In this document: positions 7,088-13,482 of the stretch, piece by piece
Layout of the letters: each line of letters starts with the position of its first letter
Numbering within the stretch: the stretch's first letter is position 1
Source of the DNA: Lipingzhangella_A rawalii
GTDB lineage: Bacteria > Actinomycetota > Actinomycetes > Streptosporangiales > Streptosporangiaceae
Direction: 5' to 3'
NCBI RefSeq assembly: GCF_031628175.1
Contig: NZ_JAVLVT010000018.1
Location: 1 to 13,482 of the forward strand
DNA: 13,482 nucleotides
Position numbers and translations under genes: made by a program
Notes under the pieces: generated by a model
Databases searched by the model: none
Told to the model about the DNA's origin: nothing
Seen by the model: only the letters and a program-made list of their open reading frames with translations

Positions 7088-7447
7088 GTGGACCCCACCC
7101 GACCATCACCTGCCGCCCGTCGTGACCGCGCTCACGCCCCCGTTCCGAGTCCGTGGGAACTGCAACGATTCATCCAGGCCGTCGCCGAAGTCCTCGCCAA
7201 CCAGCGTCGCCCACAGCAGCTGCGAGCCCGCATGGACGCCCTTGCCTACCACCGACTGTCCCGGGCCGTGGGCTACTATCGCGGGCCAACCCGTCCACGG
7301 ACCCGAACTGCCCGAATCTACCGTCCCACCAGCCAGTCGGTGGAGGTCTGTGCGGTGGTGCACTGCGGACACCGCTTCCGCGCGCTGGCACTGCGGGTGG
7401 AGGTCCACGGCGACCAGTGGCGCTGCACCCGCCTCCAGACGGCCTGA
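7088..7447 (+). CDS. Rv3235 family protein (DUF6459)
   Basis: A 119-residue protein. The middle and C-terminal parts fit the Rv3235 family of Actinobacteria: a helical part with LQRFIQAVAEVLANQRRPQQ (residues about 24-43) followed by LRARM, then a beta-rich end with VEVCAVVHCGHRFRALALRV and, at the very end, WRCTRLQ. The function is unknown; in many actinomycetes the gene sits near general secretion genes, which is not so here. The GTG at 7088 is chosen because GAGGAG stands five bases ahead, a strong ribosome site. An in-frame ATG at 7043 lacks one. A 10-base-pair inverted repeat follows the stop by 24 bases and could end the transcript. Confidence 0.88.
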   Translation: MDPTRPSPAARRDRAHAPVPSPWELQRFIQAVAEVLANQRRPQQLRARMDALAYHRLSRAVGYYRGPTRPRTRTARIYRPTSQSVEVCAVVHCGHRFRALALRVEVHGDQWRCTRLQTA

Positions 7448-7471
7448 CCAGCAGGCACGGGCAGCCCCGGC

Positions 7472-7505
7472 AGGGAGCCGTGCGGAACTGCCTGTACGGC
7501 TCCCT
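7472..7505. terminator. Ten-base-pair inverted repeat after the Rv3235-family gene
   Basis: AGGGAGCCGT (7472-7481) and ACGGCTCCCT (7496-7505) are exact reverse complements around a 14-base loop. The place, just after a stop codon, suits a transcription terminator, although no T run follows. The last base of the right arm is the first base of the TAGAAT element of the next gene, so it could instead be an operator. Confidence 0.5.
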
Positions 7506-7510
7506 AGAAT
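7505..7510 (+). promoter_or_regulatory. -10 element of a leaderless promoter
   Basis: TAGAAT ends six bases before the ATG at 7517, so transcription is expected to begin on or next to the A of the start codon. No ribosome site is present. This is the usual picture for leaderless mRNAs in Actinobacteria. No clear -35 is seen. Confidence 0.5.
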
Positions 7511-7516
7511 CGAAGC

Positions 7517-7675
7517 ATGGGAGAAATCGGAACTCAGGAGCTCCTGCTCCTCATGGTGATCCTCGGGGTGCCTGCCAGCATCCTCGCCGGGGCTGTGGTG
7601 TATGTCGTGCGCCTGGCGCGGCGCGGAACGGCACCCACGCTGCGCCAGGCCAGTCGCCGCCGCGACCTCGGCTGA
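7517..7675 (+). CDS. Small single-pass membrane protein, 52 residues
   Basis: The product begins MGEIGTQELLLLMVILGVPA, has one hydrophobic span at about residues 9-31, and ends in a basic Arg-rich tail (32-52), so the tail is likely cytoplasmic. Third codon positions are mostly G or C, as in the confident neighbours, which supports real coding. I recognise no family. There is no ribosome site, but a TAGAAT element lies at the distance expected for a leaderless transcript. It converges with the aldo/keto reductase gene, whose stop is 18 bases beyond, with a 7-base-pair inverted repeat spanning both stops. Confidence 0.6.
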   Translation: MGEIGTQELLLLMVILGVPASILAGAVVYVVRLARRGTAPTLRQASRRRDLG

Positions 7676-7697
7676 GGCTTCCGTCCCGGGGCCTCAG
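7672..7697. terminator. Inverted repeat spanning two convergent stop codons
   Basis: CTGAGGC (7672-7678) and GCCTCAG (7691-7697) are exact reverse complements with a 12-base loop. The left arm contains the TGA of the small membrane protein, and the right arm contains the complement of the reductase stop. This suits a shared bidirectional terminator; there is no T run. Confidence 0.4.
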
Positions 7698-8536
7698 GAC
7701 TCTCCCACGTAGTCGAAGGTCCGCGGGTCGGGGCCGATCCGGGTGTCGGTGTTGAGCCCGGAGATCCGCTCCACGTCCGCTTCGGCGAGGCTGAAGTCGA
7801 AAACGTCGATGTTGGAGCGGATCCGCTCGGGTGTCACCGACTTCGGGATGACGATGGTTCCCCGCTGGATGTGCCACCGGAGGATCGCCTGGGCCGGAGT
7901 CTTACCGTAGTTCGCCGCGATCGCGGCGATAGTGGGCTCCTCCAGGAGAGTTCCCTGCCCCAGCGGACTCCAGGCTTCGGTCGCGATCCCGTGATCTGCA
8001 TGGAATCGACGCAGCGGCTCCTGGGTGAAACGCGGATGCAGCTCGACCTGATTCACCGCCGGTGTGATCATCGCGCCCTCCTGCGGCAGCTGCCGCAGGT
8101 GCTCCTCGGTGAAGTTGGATACCCCGATGGCTCGAATCCGGCCCTCGGTGTAGAGCCGCTCGAATGCCTTCCAGGTGTCCACGAAGGCGCCCCGAGCCGG
8201 CAGCGGCCAGTGGATCAGGTACATGTCCAGGTAGTCGAGCTTGAGACGCTCCAGGGTGGCGTCGAAGGCCCGCAGGGTCCGGTCATAGCCCTGCTCGGAG
8301 TTCCACAGCTTGCTCGTGACGAAAAGCTCCTCGCGGGGGACCCCCGATTCGGCGATCGCCTGGCCCACCCCACGCTCGTTGCCGTATGCCGCAGCCGTGT
8401 CAATGCTGCGGTATCCGGCCTCCAGTGCGACGCGGACCGGCTCCACGACATCGTTGTCATCGACCTGCCACACCCCGAAACCCAGCTGCGGAATCCGCAC
8501 GCCGTTGTTGAGGGTGATCTCGGGAACCGTCGTCAT
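7694..8536 (-). CDS. Aldo/keto reductase (2,5-diketo-D-gluconate reductase-like)
   Basis: A 280-residue NADPH-dependent reductase with a TIM-barrel fold. The catalytic tetrad is complete: D46 and Y51 in DTAAAYGNE, K76 in TSKLW and H109 in LIHWP. Other family marks are GVSNF, VNQVELHP, the cofactor region with IPKSVTPERIRSN near residue 235, and the start LNNGVRIPQLGFGVWQ. Length and motifs fit the AKR5-type group that reduces small aldehydes and ketones such as methylglyoxal or 2,5-diketogluconate; the natural substrate is not evident. The ATG at 8536 has GGAG six bases ahead, so it is preferred to the ATG at 8554 and to upstream codons in the same frame. The gene follows the MscS-type gene on the same strand after 213 bases and is probably transcribed separately. 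Confidence 0.95.
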   Translation of the reverse strand: MTTVPEITLNNGVRIPQLGFGVWQVDDNDVVEPVRVALEAGYRSIDTAAAYGNERGVGQAIAESGVPREELFVTSKLWNSEQGYDRTLRAFDATLERLKLDYLDMYLIHWPLPARGAFVDTWKAFERLYTEGRIRAIGVSNFTEEHLRQLPQEGAMITPAVNQVELHPRFTQEPLRRFHADHGIATEAWSPLGQGTLLEEPTIAAIAANYGKTPAQAILRWHIQRGTIVIPKSVTPERIRSNIDVFDFSLAEADVERISGLNTDTRIGPDPRTFDYVGES

Positions 8537-8749
8537 GTATCGCTCCACGTCCATCAGTTCACTGTTCGTCTCATCAGTACCGGCATGCCCAACCACGTTC
8601 GCTCCAGAAGCATTCCAGGCGATCGGGTGTGCTCCATGCCACTGCGACACACGGCCGGCACCGAGCTCTGCACCGCCAGCGGCCCACACAGCACCCCGCC
8701 TGACCACACCAGGTCGCCCACGGCGGATCGGGTGGGCCCCGGTGACCGG

Positions 8750-9670
8750 CTACACCGTGGTTACCACGGGCCGAGCCAGGTCAATGCCCGCCTCGTCGAG
8801 ACTGCGCTTGATCCGAGCACGCATGGCGCGGCTGAGCGCCCACTGTTCGCCGGGGCGGGTCTTGGCGATGATCCGCATCGACAGAGCACCACCGGACACC
8901 CCGACCAGGCCGGCGAGTTCGGGCGGCTCGACCAGCTGGTCGGCATGCTCACTGCTGATCTCGGCGAGCCCCCGCTCGATCGCCTGAGTGGCCTGCTCCA
9001 GGTCCGTTGCATACGACAGGGGCAGCTCCACGACGGCGTTCGCCCAGTCCTGGTTCATGTTGCACACCCGCAGAATCTCGCCATTGCGGATGTACCAGAG
9101 TCCGCCGTCCAGGTCGCGGATCTTGGTGATGCGAAGGCCGACATCCTCCACGGTACCCACGGCGTCACCGACGTCGACCACATCGCCGACCCCGTACTGA
9201 TCCTCCATCATCAAGAACAGCCCGGAGACGAAGTCGCGCACCAGCCCCTGTGCGCCGAATCCGATGGCCAGTCCCACCACACCGGCGCTGGCGAGTATCG
9301 GGCCGAGACTGATCCCGATCTCCCCCAGGACCATCAACAGTGCGACACCGTAGACGACGATCGACGCGAGATTGCGCAGCACCGATCCGATGGTCTGGAC
9401 CCGGGCCTGTTTCCGGGCCGCGCTACCGTCGGCGGCACCACGTCCCGAGCCGGGAGTTGGAGCCTCCACAACCCGATTGGTGAGGTGAGTGACGAGCCGC
9501 CCGAGCACGAACCGCGCCACAACGGCCAATACGAGGATCACCGCGACATTGACCACAGCGGAGATCATCGCTTCGCTGTTACGCATCGCCCAGGCGACAA
9601 CTGGTTCGGCACTCTCGGAGAACGCGAGTGCCGGTGTCGTCATCGGGGACAGCGAGAGCTCCGGGAACAC
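8750..9670 (-). CDS. MscS-type small-conductance mechanosensitive channel
   Basis: A 306-residue membrane protein. There is a hydrophobic span at about 35-56, a charged Gly/Ala loop, a second span near 100-118, then the pore helix with ILASAGVVGLAIGFGAQGLV and VSGLFLMMEDQYGVGDVV, which is the hallmark of MscS. The beta domain follows, with TVEDVGLRITKIRD and an IRNGEI segment, then the C-terminal alpha/beta domain. MscS channels open under membrane tension and release solutes during hypo-osmotic shock. The start is uncertain: a GTG at 9670 has an AGG about nine bases ahead, while the ATG at 9643 would shorten the protein by nine residues. The gene lies between the reductase and the nuclease-like gene on the same strand, with gaps of 213 and 160 bases, so an operon is doubtful. 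Confidence 0.93.
   Translation of the reverse strand: MFPELSLSPMTTPALAFSESAEPVVAWAMRNSEAMISAVVNVAVILVLAVVARFVLGRLVTHLTNRVVEAPTPGSGRGAADGSAARKQARVQTIGSVLRNLASIVVYGVALLMVLGEIGISLGPILASAGVVGLAIGFGAQGLVRDFVSGLFLMMEDQYGVGDVVDVGDAVGTVEDVGLRITKIRDLDGGLWYIRNGEILRVCNMNQDWANAVVELPLSYATDLEQATQAIERGLAEISSEHADQLVEPPELAGLVGVSGGALSMRIIAKTRPGEQWALSRAMRARIKRSLDEAGIDLARPVVTTV
8755..8769. terminator. Inverted repeat at the 3' end of the MscS-type gene
   Basis: CCGTGG and CCACGG pair around a TTA loop within the last codons of the gene. It could contribute to a terminator, but it may simply reflect the Val-Val-Thr-Thr-Val coding sequence. Confidence 0.25.
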
Positions 9671-9830
9671 GGGCAGCTGCCTTTCCGCCGGGATCCTGGG
9701 ACAGCCACCCCCGTCTCCGGTGACCGGCGCGGGCAGCGAGGCTGCGGAACCCGACTAGCTCACATACGGCTGGCGGAACACATACCGTGCGCCATGGTGC
9801 CATATCCGTCATCGTGATCCCGCCAATGTC

Positions 9831-11939
9831 TCAGAACGAGGAGGTGTCCCGCCGGGACCACCGGCGCCAGATCCACCAGACCAGCGCCGCCGCCACCGCA
9901 AGCACGACACCGGTCACGGCCGAGGCGGCGGCCGGCCGCTCCGCCACCCCGGTCGCGTCGTGCGCGGGTGAGGGGACGAGGGCGTCCAGCTCGTCGTCGG
10001 GAGGGGGCTGCGCGCCGTCGTAGTAGCGGTCATCCTCACTGATGTCCACGGCGCCATCCCCACTCCGTGGCCGGAAGCGGACGCGGAGGGGGTCATGGTC
10101 ACTGGCCTGGTCAGCAAACTCCGCGTTGATCCGCACTGGCTCAAACTCGATCCGGTGTGCAAGGTTCCGACTCGTCAGGACGTGATCCAGTGCCTGGGCA
10201 TTGCCGTCGAAAACGTAGGTGTAGCGCCGTTGGGGATCCAGCTCCGCCATGGGGTTGTACAGGCCACCGTCCACGGTGAGCACTCGCATGGTCTCGGAGA
10301 ATTCGAAGTCGTTCAGATCTCCCGCCACGATCACGTTCGCCGCCGGGTCCTGGTCGAGAATCGTGTCGGTGAACTCCCGCACCGCATCCGCCTGACCATG
10401 ACGCTGCGGGGCACTGTGTTGTTCGGGAGGTTGTCGGATTCCGTAGAGCGGACCGTCACCCACTTTTGCCGTGAAGTGCGTGCCCACGACGAACACGGCG
10501 CGCCCCTCGAACTCGAACTGGCCGACCAGGGGCTTTCGACTGTTCTCCCACACCTGGCTGTTGGGGGTGATCCGTCCCGGAGAGACACTCAGGTGTGTCC
10601 CAGAGCTTCGCTGCACGACCTCGACCGGAGTGCTTGCGTCTCCACCCGGCGCGTCCACGAAGTCCACACGCTGCGGTCGGAACAGGAAGGCATTGCGGAT
10701 GTTGCCTCCGGGCTGACCGCCGTCCGCACCATCCACGGGGTCGATCTGGCGCCAGGCATAGTCGGGGCCGCCGGAGTCGGCTATAGCCCGCACCAGACGG
10801 TCGAGGGTCTCCTCGGCAGTCACGACCCCGTCGTCCTCGGAGCCCGAATCCGACTGAATCTCCACCAGGCTCACGATGTCCGGAGCGCGCAACTGGTCCA
10901 CAATCCCGCTGGCATGCCGGTCGAAGTCGGACTGGGCATCGGTGCCTCCGAGGTTCTCCACGTTGTACGTGGCAATCGACAGCTCCCAGTCCCGCTGCTC
11001 CTCGGCGACGGTGGGGGTCAGGTCGCCCGACACGTGGTCGCCGAGTGTTGTCGCTCGGATCCCGTAACCGCCGTATTCGCTGTAGTGCAACGGCCCCATG
11101 GTGGGCCCCCGCAGTTCGTCGCCGACGTCGGCGTCGGGGAACGGCCGATCGTCGAAGGGGATCAGGGACTCCACGCGCAGCCGACCGGTGTTGGGCTCGT
11201 CATAGGAGTTGTAGACCGTGCCCCCGCGGTGTGTCGGATTCTGGTCGGGCTGCACCGTGATCCACAGGGCCCCGAAGTCGTCGCTGGGCCCAACGACCCG
11301 CGGATCCTGCACGGCCAGGCGCATACTCTCCCGCGACTCGAAAAAGTCCACGGTGTAGTCGTCGGGGTGCAGCTCCCGGTCGGTGCCGTCGTCATCCCGC
11401 GGTGCGAGTGTGGTGGGCAGGGTGTCGGCGTCCAGGAATTCCGGATCGGGAAGTGGGAGTCCAGTGGCTCGCACTTCCCACGTCGCGTCGACGATCTGGG
11501 TCACCGACCGATGGGCGGACTCCGCGCCGCCGGGCCGGTACTCGTCAACGGTTCCCGCAACCACCACCTCGTCACCCAGCTCCACATCCGGTGTGGCGTC
11601 CCCGGTATAGACGAACATTCCAGAGCTACGACGCGGGTCGTCGTCGGGTCTCGGGTCCTGGAACCAGAATCCCCGGGCCGATCCGAAGCGGTCCACCCCG
11701 GTGACGACCCCCACGACACCGGCGACATTGTCCCCCTCGAAACTCGAGGACGTGGTGGGCCCCTGGATCTCGGGAATACGAAGCTGGTCGGATCGGGCCT
11801 GGGCCAGCGGTACCGTCACCGTAACGCCGATGACGGCGAGCGCTGCGATCACCGCCCCAGCTCCCGGGAGGGGCGGGTCGACGGAAACCAACGAACCTCC
11901 AACGGCGTCGGGACACCCGGGACGGTATCTGCTTGGCAC
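9831..11939 (-). CDS. Secreted, membrane-anchored endonuclease/exonuclease/phosphatase-family protein
   Basis: About 702 residues from the GTG at 11939. A hydrophobic stretch at about 24-46 ending in AQA looks like a signal peptide. An OB-fold-like domain follows (about 60-180), of the kind seen in YhcR and ExeM nucleases. From about 320 to 620 is the EEP nuclease domain with its motifs in order: TYNVEN, VEIQ, GTHFTA, AGDLND, ALDHVL and SDHDPL. The metal and catalytic residues all look intact. A transmembrane helix at about 671-690 and the basic tail WRRWSRR anchor the C-terminus, so the enzyme should act outside the cell, probably on DNA or phosphoesters. The start is unsure: the frame is open to 12029, and a GTG near 11837 has a better ribosome site but removes the basic N-region of the signal peptide. 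It diverges from the cupin gene. Confidence 0.88.
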   Translation of the reverse strand: MPSRYRPGCPDAVGGSLVSVDPPLPGAGAVIAALAVIGVTVTVPLAQARSDQLRIPEIQGPTTSSSFEGDNVAGVVGVVTGVDRFGSARGFWFQDPRPDDDPRRSSGMFVYTGDATPDVELGDEVVVAGTVDEYRPGGAESAHRSVTQIVDATWEVRATGLPLPDPEFLDADTLPTTLAPRDDDGTDRELHPDDYTVDFFESRESMRLAVQDPRVVGPSDDFGALWITVQPDQNPTHRGGTVYNSYDEPNTGRLRVESLIPFDDRPFPDADVGDELRGPTMGPLHYSEYGGYGIRATTLGDHVSGDLTPTVAEEQRDWELSIATYNVENLGGTDAQSDFDRHASGIVDQLRAPDIVSLVEIQSDSGSEDDGVVTAEETLDRLVRAIADSGGPDYAWRQIDPVDGADGGQPGGNIRNAFLFRPQRVDFVDAPGGDASTPVEVVQRSSGTHLSVSPGRITPNSQVWENSRKPLVGQFEFEGRAVFVVGTHFTAKVGDGPLYGIRQPPEQHSAPQRHGQADAVREFTDTILDQDPAANVIVAGDLNDFEFSETMRVLTVDGGLYNPMAELDPQRRYTYVFDGNAQALDHVLTSRNLAHRIEFEPVRINAEFADQASDHDPLRVRFRPRSGDGAVDISEDDRYYDGAQPPPDDELDALVPSPAHDATGVAERPAAASAVTGVVLAVAAALVWWIWRRWSRRDTSSF

Positions 11940-12078
11940 GGAATCCCCGCGGACCCGCAGCGACGGCCTCTGCACCACGGGGACAGTACGACTCGGGGAC
12001 GCCGCCTGCCCCATCCTGCACCGCGTCACCGTCCGGGAGAAACCCGCCAGTGCACACCAGGTGGATCACCCGCACGGT

Positions 12079-12100
12079 GCTGGTGTGGAGCTGGTGTGGA
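12079..12100 (+). repeat. Perfect 11-base tandem direct repeat in the cupin promoter
   Basis: GCTGGTGTGGA occurs twice with no spacer, ending two bases before the TATCCT element of the cupin gene. Two copies one helical turn apart put two bound subunits on the same DNA face, as for response-regulator boxes. It covers the place of the -35 region, so an activator replacing a weak -35 is plausible. Confidence 0.4.
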
Positions 12101-12102
12101 CC

Positions 12103-12108
12103 TATCCT
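12103..12108 (+). promoter_or_regulatory. -10 element of a likely leaderless promoter
   Basis: TATCCT fits TANNNT and ends eight bases before the GTG at 12117, which has no ribosome site. Transcription probably begins at or next to the start codon. Confidence 0.45.
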
Positions 12109-12116
12109 CGCCAGGC

Positions 12117-12479
12117 GTGAACAGGAACGTATATGTGGGAAACGCCGGGCGTGAGGCGCCTCTGGACCGTGGTTGGCTGCTGGGACACTTCAAACCGGAA
12201 GGGGATCCCCGCCACAGTCACGAGGTAGAGATCAAGTGGGGCACCCACCCCGCCGGTGAGGAACGCGCCGTCTGGGCCACCGAGGAGAAGCGAACCGCTC
12301 TCCTCGTCCTGATCAGCGGACGGTTTCGACTGCGCTTCCCCGGCGGGGATGTGGTCCTGGCCGAGCAGGGTGACTATGTGCTGTGGGGTCCGGGGACGGA
12401 CCATTCCTGGCTGGCCGAGAGCGACACCGTGGTCCTGACGGTGCGCTGGCCCTCCATCCCGGGCTATGCGGTGGAATGA
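12117..12479 (+). CDS. Small cupin-fold protein
   Basis: A 120-residue single-domain protein with no signal or membrane segment. The second half shows a cupin core: LLVLISGRFRLRF (62-74), then G85, D86, Y87 with W90, P92, G93 and H96, close to the cupin motif 2 pattern. The first half has H33, H35 and E36 before a WG-THPAGEER stretch. Cupins of this size bind metals or small ligands; the role is not known. The GTG at 12117 is taken as the start because a -10 element is correctly placed for leaderless translation; an ATG in this frame is absent nearby. It diverges from the nuclease-like gene and is the last gene before the tRNA fragment. Confidence 0.78.
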   Translation: MNRNVYVGNAGREAPLDRGWLLGHFKPEGDPRHSHEVEIKWGTHPAGEERAVWATEEKRTALLVLISGRFRLRFPGGDVVLAEQGDYVLWGPGTDHSWLAESDTVVLTVRWPSIPGYAVE

Positions 12480-12542
12480 GGGAAACAGCAGATGGAACTG
12501 CCCCCGGCCGCTATTCACCGCGATCGGGAGCGTCTGCCCTGC

Positions 12543-12582
12543 TGGTCGGGACGGCGGGATTTGAACCCACGACCTCTCGGTG
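12543..12582 (-). other. tRNA-Pro 3' fragment, probable attachment site of an integrative element
   Basis: Read on the minus strand, this contains the 3' strand of an anticodon stem, the T arm (GTGGG-TTCAAAT-CCCGC, fully paired), the acceptor strand CGTCCCG, discriminator A and encoded CCA. The G72/A73 end is that of proline tRNA. There is no partner CGGGACG, no D arm and no anticodon loop on the 5' side, so it cannot be a working tRNA. Integrases of actinomycete elements such as pSAM2 use the 3' part of tRNA-Pro, leaving an intact tRNA at one end and a fragment like this at the other. The orientation puts the old chromosome to the left and the element to the right. Confidence 0.7.
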
Positions 12583-13164
12583 GACTCGGGCACCGCTGAG
12601 AACGGGAGCGGAGTAACGAGGTAGCTGGTCACGGCGGGGATCACTTCTGGTGAATTCCCGTGGTTTCCGGCCGTCTCCCGGCGCCATGTGCACTGACTGT
12701 GCATCGCTCGGGCGTGGTCGGTGGGCCCGTCTATGCACGGTTTGTCCGGCAGGGGCTACCCGCCTCGATGTTCCTACCGCTCTCAGCTTGGGAAGCAAGG
12801 CGGGCGGGAGTTCGACAACCTGGTAGTTCGTTGACCTGGGGTGGAGCGGGAGTTCGGCCGGCGAGTTCCCGTGCGTCACTGTGAATCGCCGCCGTGACGG
12901 GCACACAGCGGGCACGGTAGACGGGGTGTCCTTTCTCTCCCCCTGTTCTTTTGGTGTGCCCTGGTGTCGCCGCGAGCTGGCCGAGAGCGGGGCGCGGGGT
13001 CACGGATGGCCGGGAGGCCACCGCGTTAGCGGCGCGAAGCGTCCTTGACGCCGTGGTCCGCGTCGGCATCCGGGATAAGGCGGCAGGGTACCCCGGTGCA
13101 GTTCGTTCCGGGGGCGTGTGGCAGAGCATTGGTCTGCTCAGGAGGCCGGACCGCGTTGCCGTCT
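12583..13164. other. Non-coding stretch at the left end of the putative element
   Basis: These 582 bases hold several open frames on both strands, but none has a family motif, a good ribosome site or consistent codon use. No integrase or excisionase is seen. The stretch has short repeats around 12805-12856 (listed separately) and a pyrimidine-rich tract near 12929-12951. It is presumably control, attachment or decayed sequence of the element. Confidence 0.5.
12809..12856. repeat. Spaced AGTTCG repeats, possible integrase or replication iterons
   Basis: AGTTCG starts at 12809, 12825 and 12851. The first two are part of a 15-base repeat, AGTTCG-NNN-ACCTGG, sixteen bases apart. The first and third share CGGGAGTTCG. 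The repeats lie about 230-270 bases from the tRNA fragment, where arm-type integrase sites often are. Confidence 0.35.
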
Positions 13165-13482
13165 CTACTGCTGTCGGGTGGGCGTGGTGGGGCCGCGCCG
13201 TAGTTCTTCTGCCTCCTCGGAGCGGCCCAAGTCCGCAAGCACGCGGGCGAGGTTGGCCCGGCTGGTCAGGGTGTGGGGGTGGTCCTCACCCAACACCCGG
13301 CTGAACGCCTGGTACACAGCGCGCTCCTCGGCCTCGGCCTCCTCCCACCGGCCCAGATCCGCAAGCACGCGGGCGAGGTTGGCCCGGCTGGTCAGGGTGT
13401 GGGGGTGGTCCTCACCCAACACCCGGCGGCGTACTTCTAGAGTGGCGCGCTGCTCGGCCTCGGCCTCCTCCCACCGGCCCCG
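13165..13482 (-). CDS. Tetratricopeptide-repeat protein, C-terminal part (cut by window end)
   Basis: The frame is open to the right edge, so only the last 105 residues are seen and the start lies outside. They comprise two and a part 42-residue TPR units of the NB-ARC/kinesin-light-chain type, each with VLGEDHPHTLTSRANLARVL and ADLGR, and WEEAEAEERA or a variant. The protein then ends with a short non-repeat tail. In actinomycetes such arrays usually form the C-terminal sensor or protein-binding part of large STAND NTPases, many now linked to defence or signalling, but the N-terminal domain cannot be seen here. An internal ATG/TTG-type start at 13422 would be an artefact, because the repeat continues upstream. 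It lies inside the putative integrated element. Confidence 0.85.
   Translation of the reverse strand, partial: RGRWEEAEAEQRATLEVRRRVLGEDHPHTLTSRANLARVLADLGRWEEAEAEERAVYQAFSRVLGEDHPHTLTSRANLARVLADLGRSEEAEELRRGPTTPTRQQ
13232..13427. repeat. Near-identical 126-base tandem units coding for TPR motifs
   Basis: A 70-base segment at 13232-13301 is repeated exactly at 13358-13427, a period of 126 bases or 42 codons. Between them the units differ (for example around 13302-13325), then match again in the WEEAEAE part. Identity at silent positions points to recent duplication or gene conversion. Confidence 0.85.

Noticed and set aside
7871..9817. A 648-codon open frame on the plus strand
   Set aside because: It is antisense to the aldo/keto reductase and MscS-type genes, has no domain motif, and runs through intergenic DNA.
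10095..12479. A 794-codon open frame on the plus strand ending with the cupin gene
   Set aside because: Only the last 120 codons are the cupin domain; the rest is antisense to the nuclease-like gene with no motifs, so a fusion is not credible.
12383..12616. A plus-strand frame with AGFEPTTSR
   Set aside because: This peptide is the well-known product of translating the complement of a tRNA 3' end, so it reflects the tRNA fragment and not a protein gene.
12543..12640. A complete tRNA gene on the minus strand
   Set aside because: Only the 3' part matches; there is no acceptor 5' strand, D arm or anticodon loop on the expected side.
12511..12915. A 134-codon minus-strand frame through the tRNA fragment
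   Set aside because: Part of it (VVGSNPAVPT) is translated tRNA sequence, and the rest shows no family features or ribosome site.
12951..13304. A 117-codon plus-strand frame overlapping the TPR gene
   Set aside because: Its end is antisense to the TPR repeats and no ribosome site or motif supports it.
13232..13427. CRISPR-like array
   Set aside because: The repeated units are 126 bases long, in frame and code for TPR motifs; there are no short repeats with unique spacers.

Overview
The window is high-GC DNA from an actinomycete. The evidence is a WhiB-family iron-sulfur regulator, an Rv3235-family small protein (found only in Actinobacteria), GTG starts, strong G/C bias at third codon positions, and leaderless-looking promoters with a TANNNT -10 element just before the start codon. 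The genus cannot be fixed from this window alone.

Layout. From the left, three minus-strand genes are read right to left: a YccF-domain membrane protein, an AI-2E-family transporter overlapping it by one base (TGATG), and an ABC-F ATPase after a 157-base gap. A 572-base non-coding stretch follows, holding the upstream region of a plus-strand whiB-like gene. This gene converges with a minus-strand fusion of a phosphoribosyltransferase to a degenerate alpha/beta-hydrolase domain. Diverging from the fusion is a plus-strand set: a sulfotransferase-like protein, an Rv3235-family protein and a 52-residue single-pass membrane protein too short for ordinary ORF calling. These converge on a minus-strand run: an aldo/keto reductase, an MscS-type channel, and a large secreted, membrane-anchored nuclease/phosphatase-like protein. 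A small plus-strand cupin gene diverges from the last.

Right end. After the cupin gene lies a 40-base sequence matching the 3' part of a proline tRNA (T arm, acceptor strand, CCA) with no 5' half. This is the usual footprint of an integrative element inserted in a tRNA gene. From its orientation the element should lie to the right, so the last ~900 bases are probably accessory DNA. They hold ~580 bases with short spaced repeats but no convincing gene, then the C-terminus of a tetratricopeptide-repeat protein running off the window, with near-identical 126-base repeat units.

The genes do not form one pathway. Most are ordinary chromosomal envelope, stress and translation-related functions. 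The most unusual points are the tRNA-fragment boundary with repeat-rich accessory DNA, the hydrolase domain that has lost catalytic residues, the sulfotransferase with an altered PAPS loop and a cysteine cluster, and several exact inverted or tandem repeats at promoters and gene ends.
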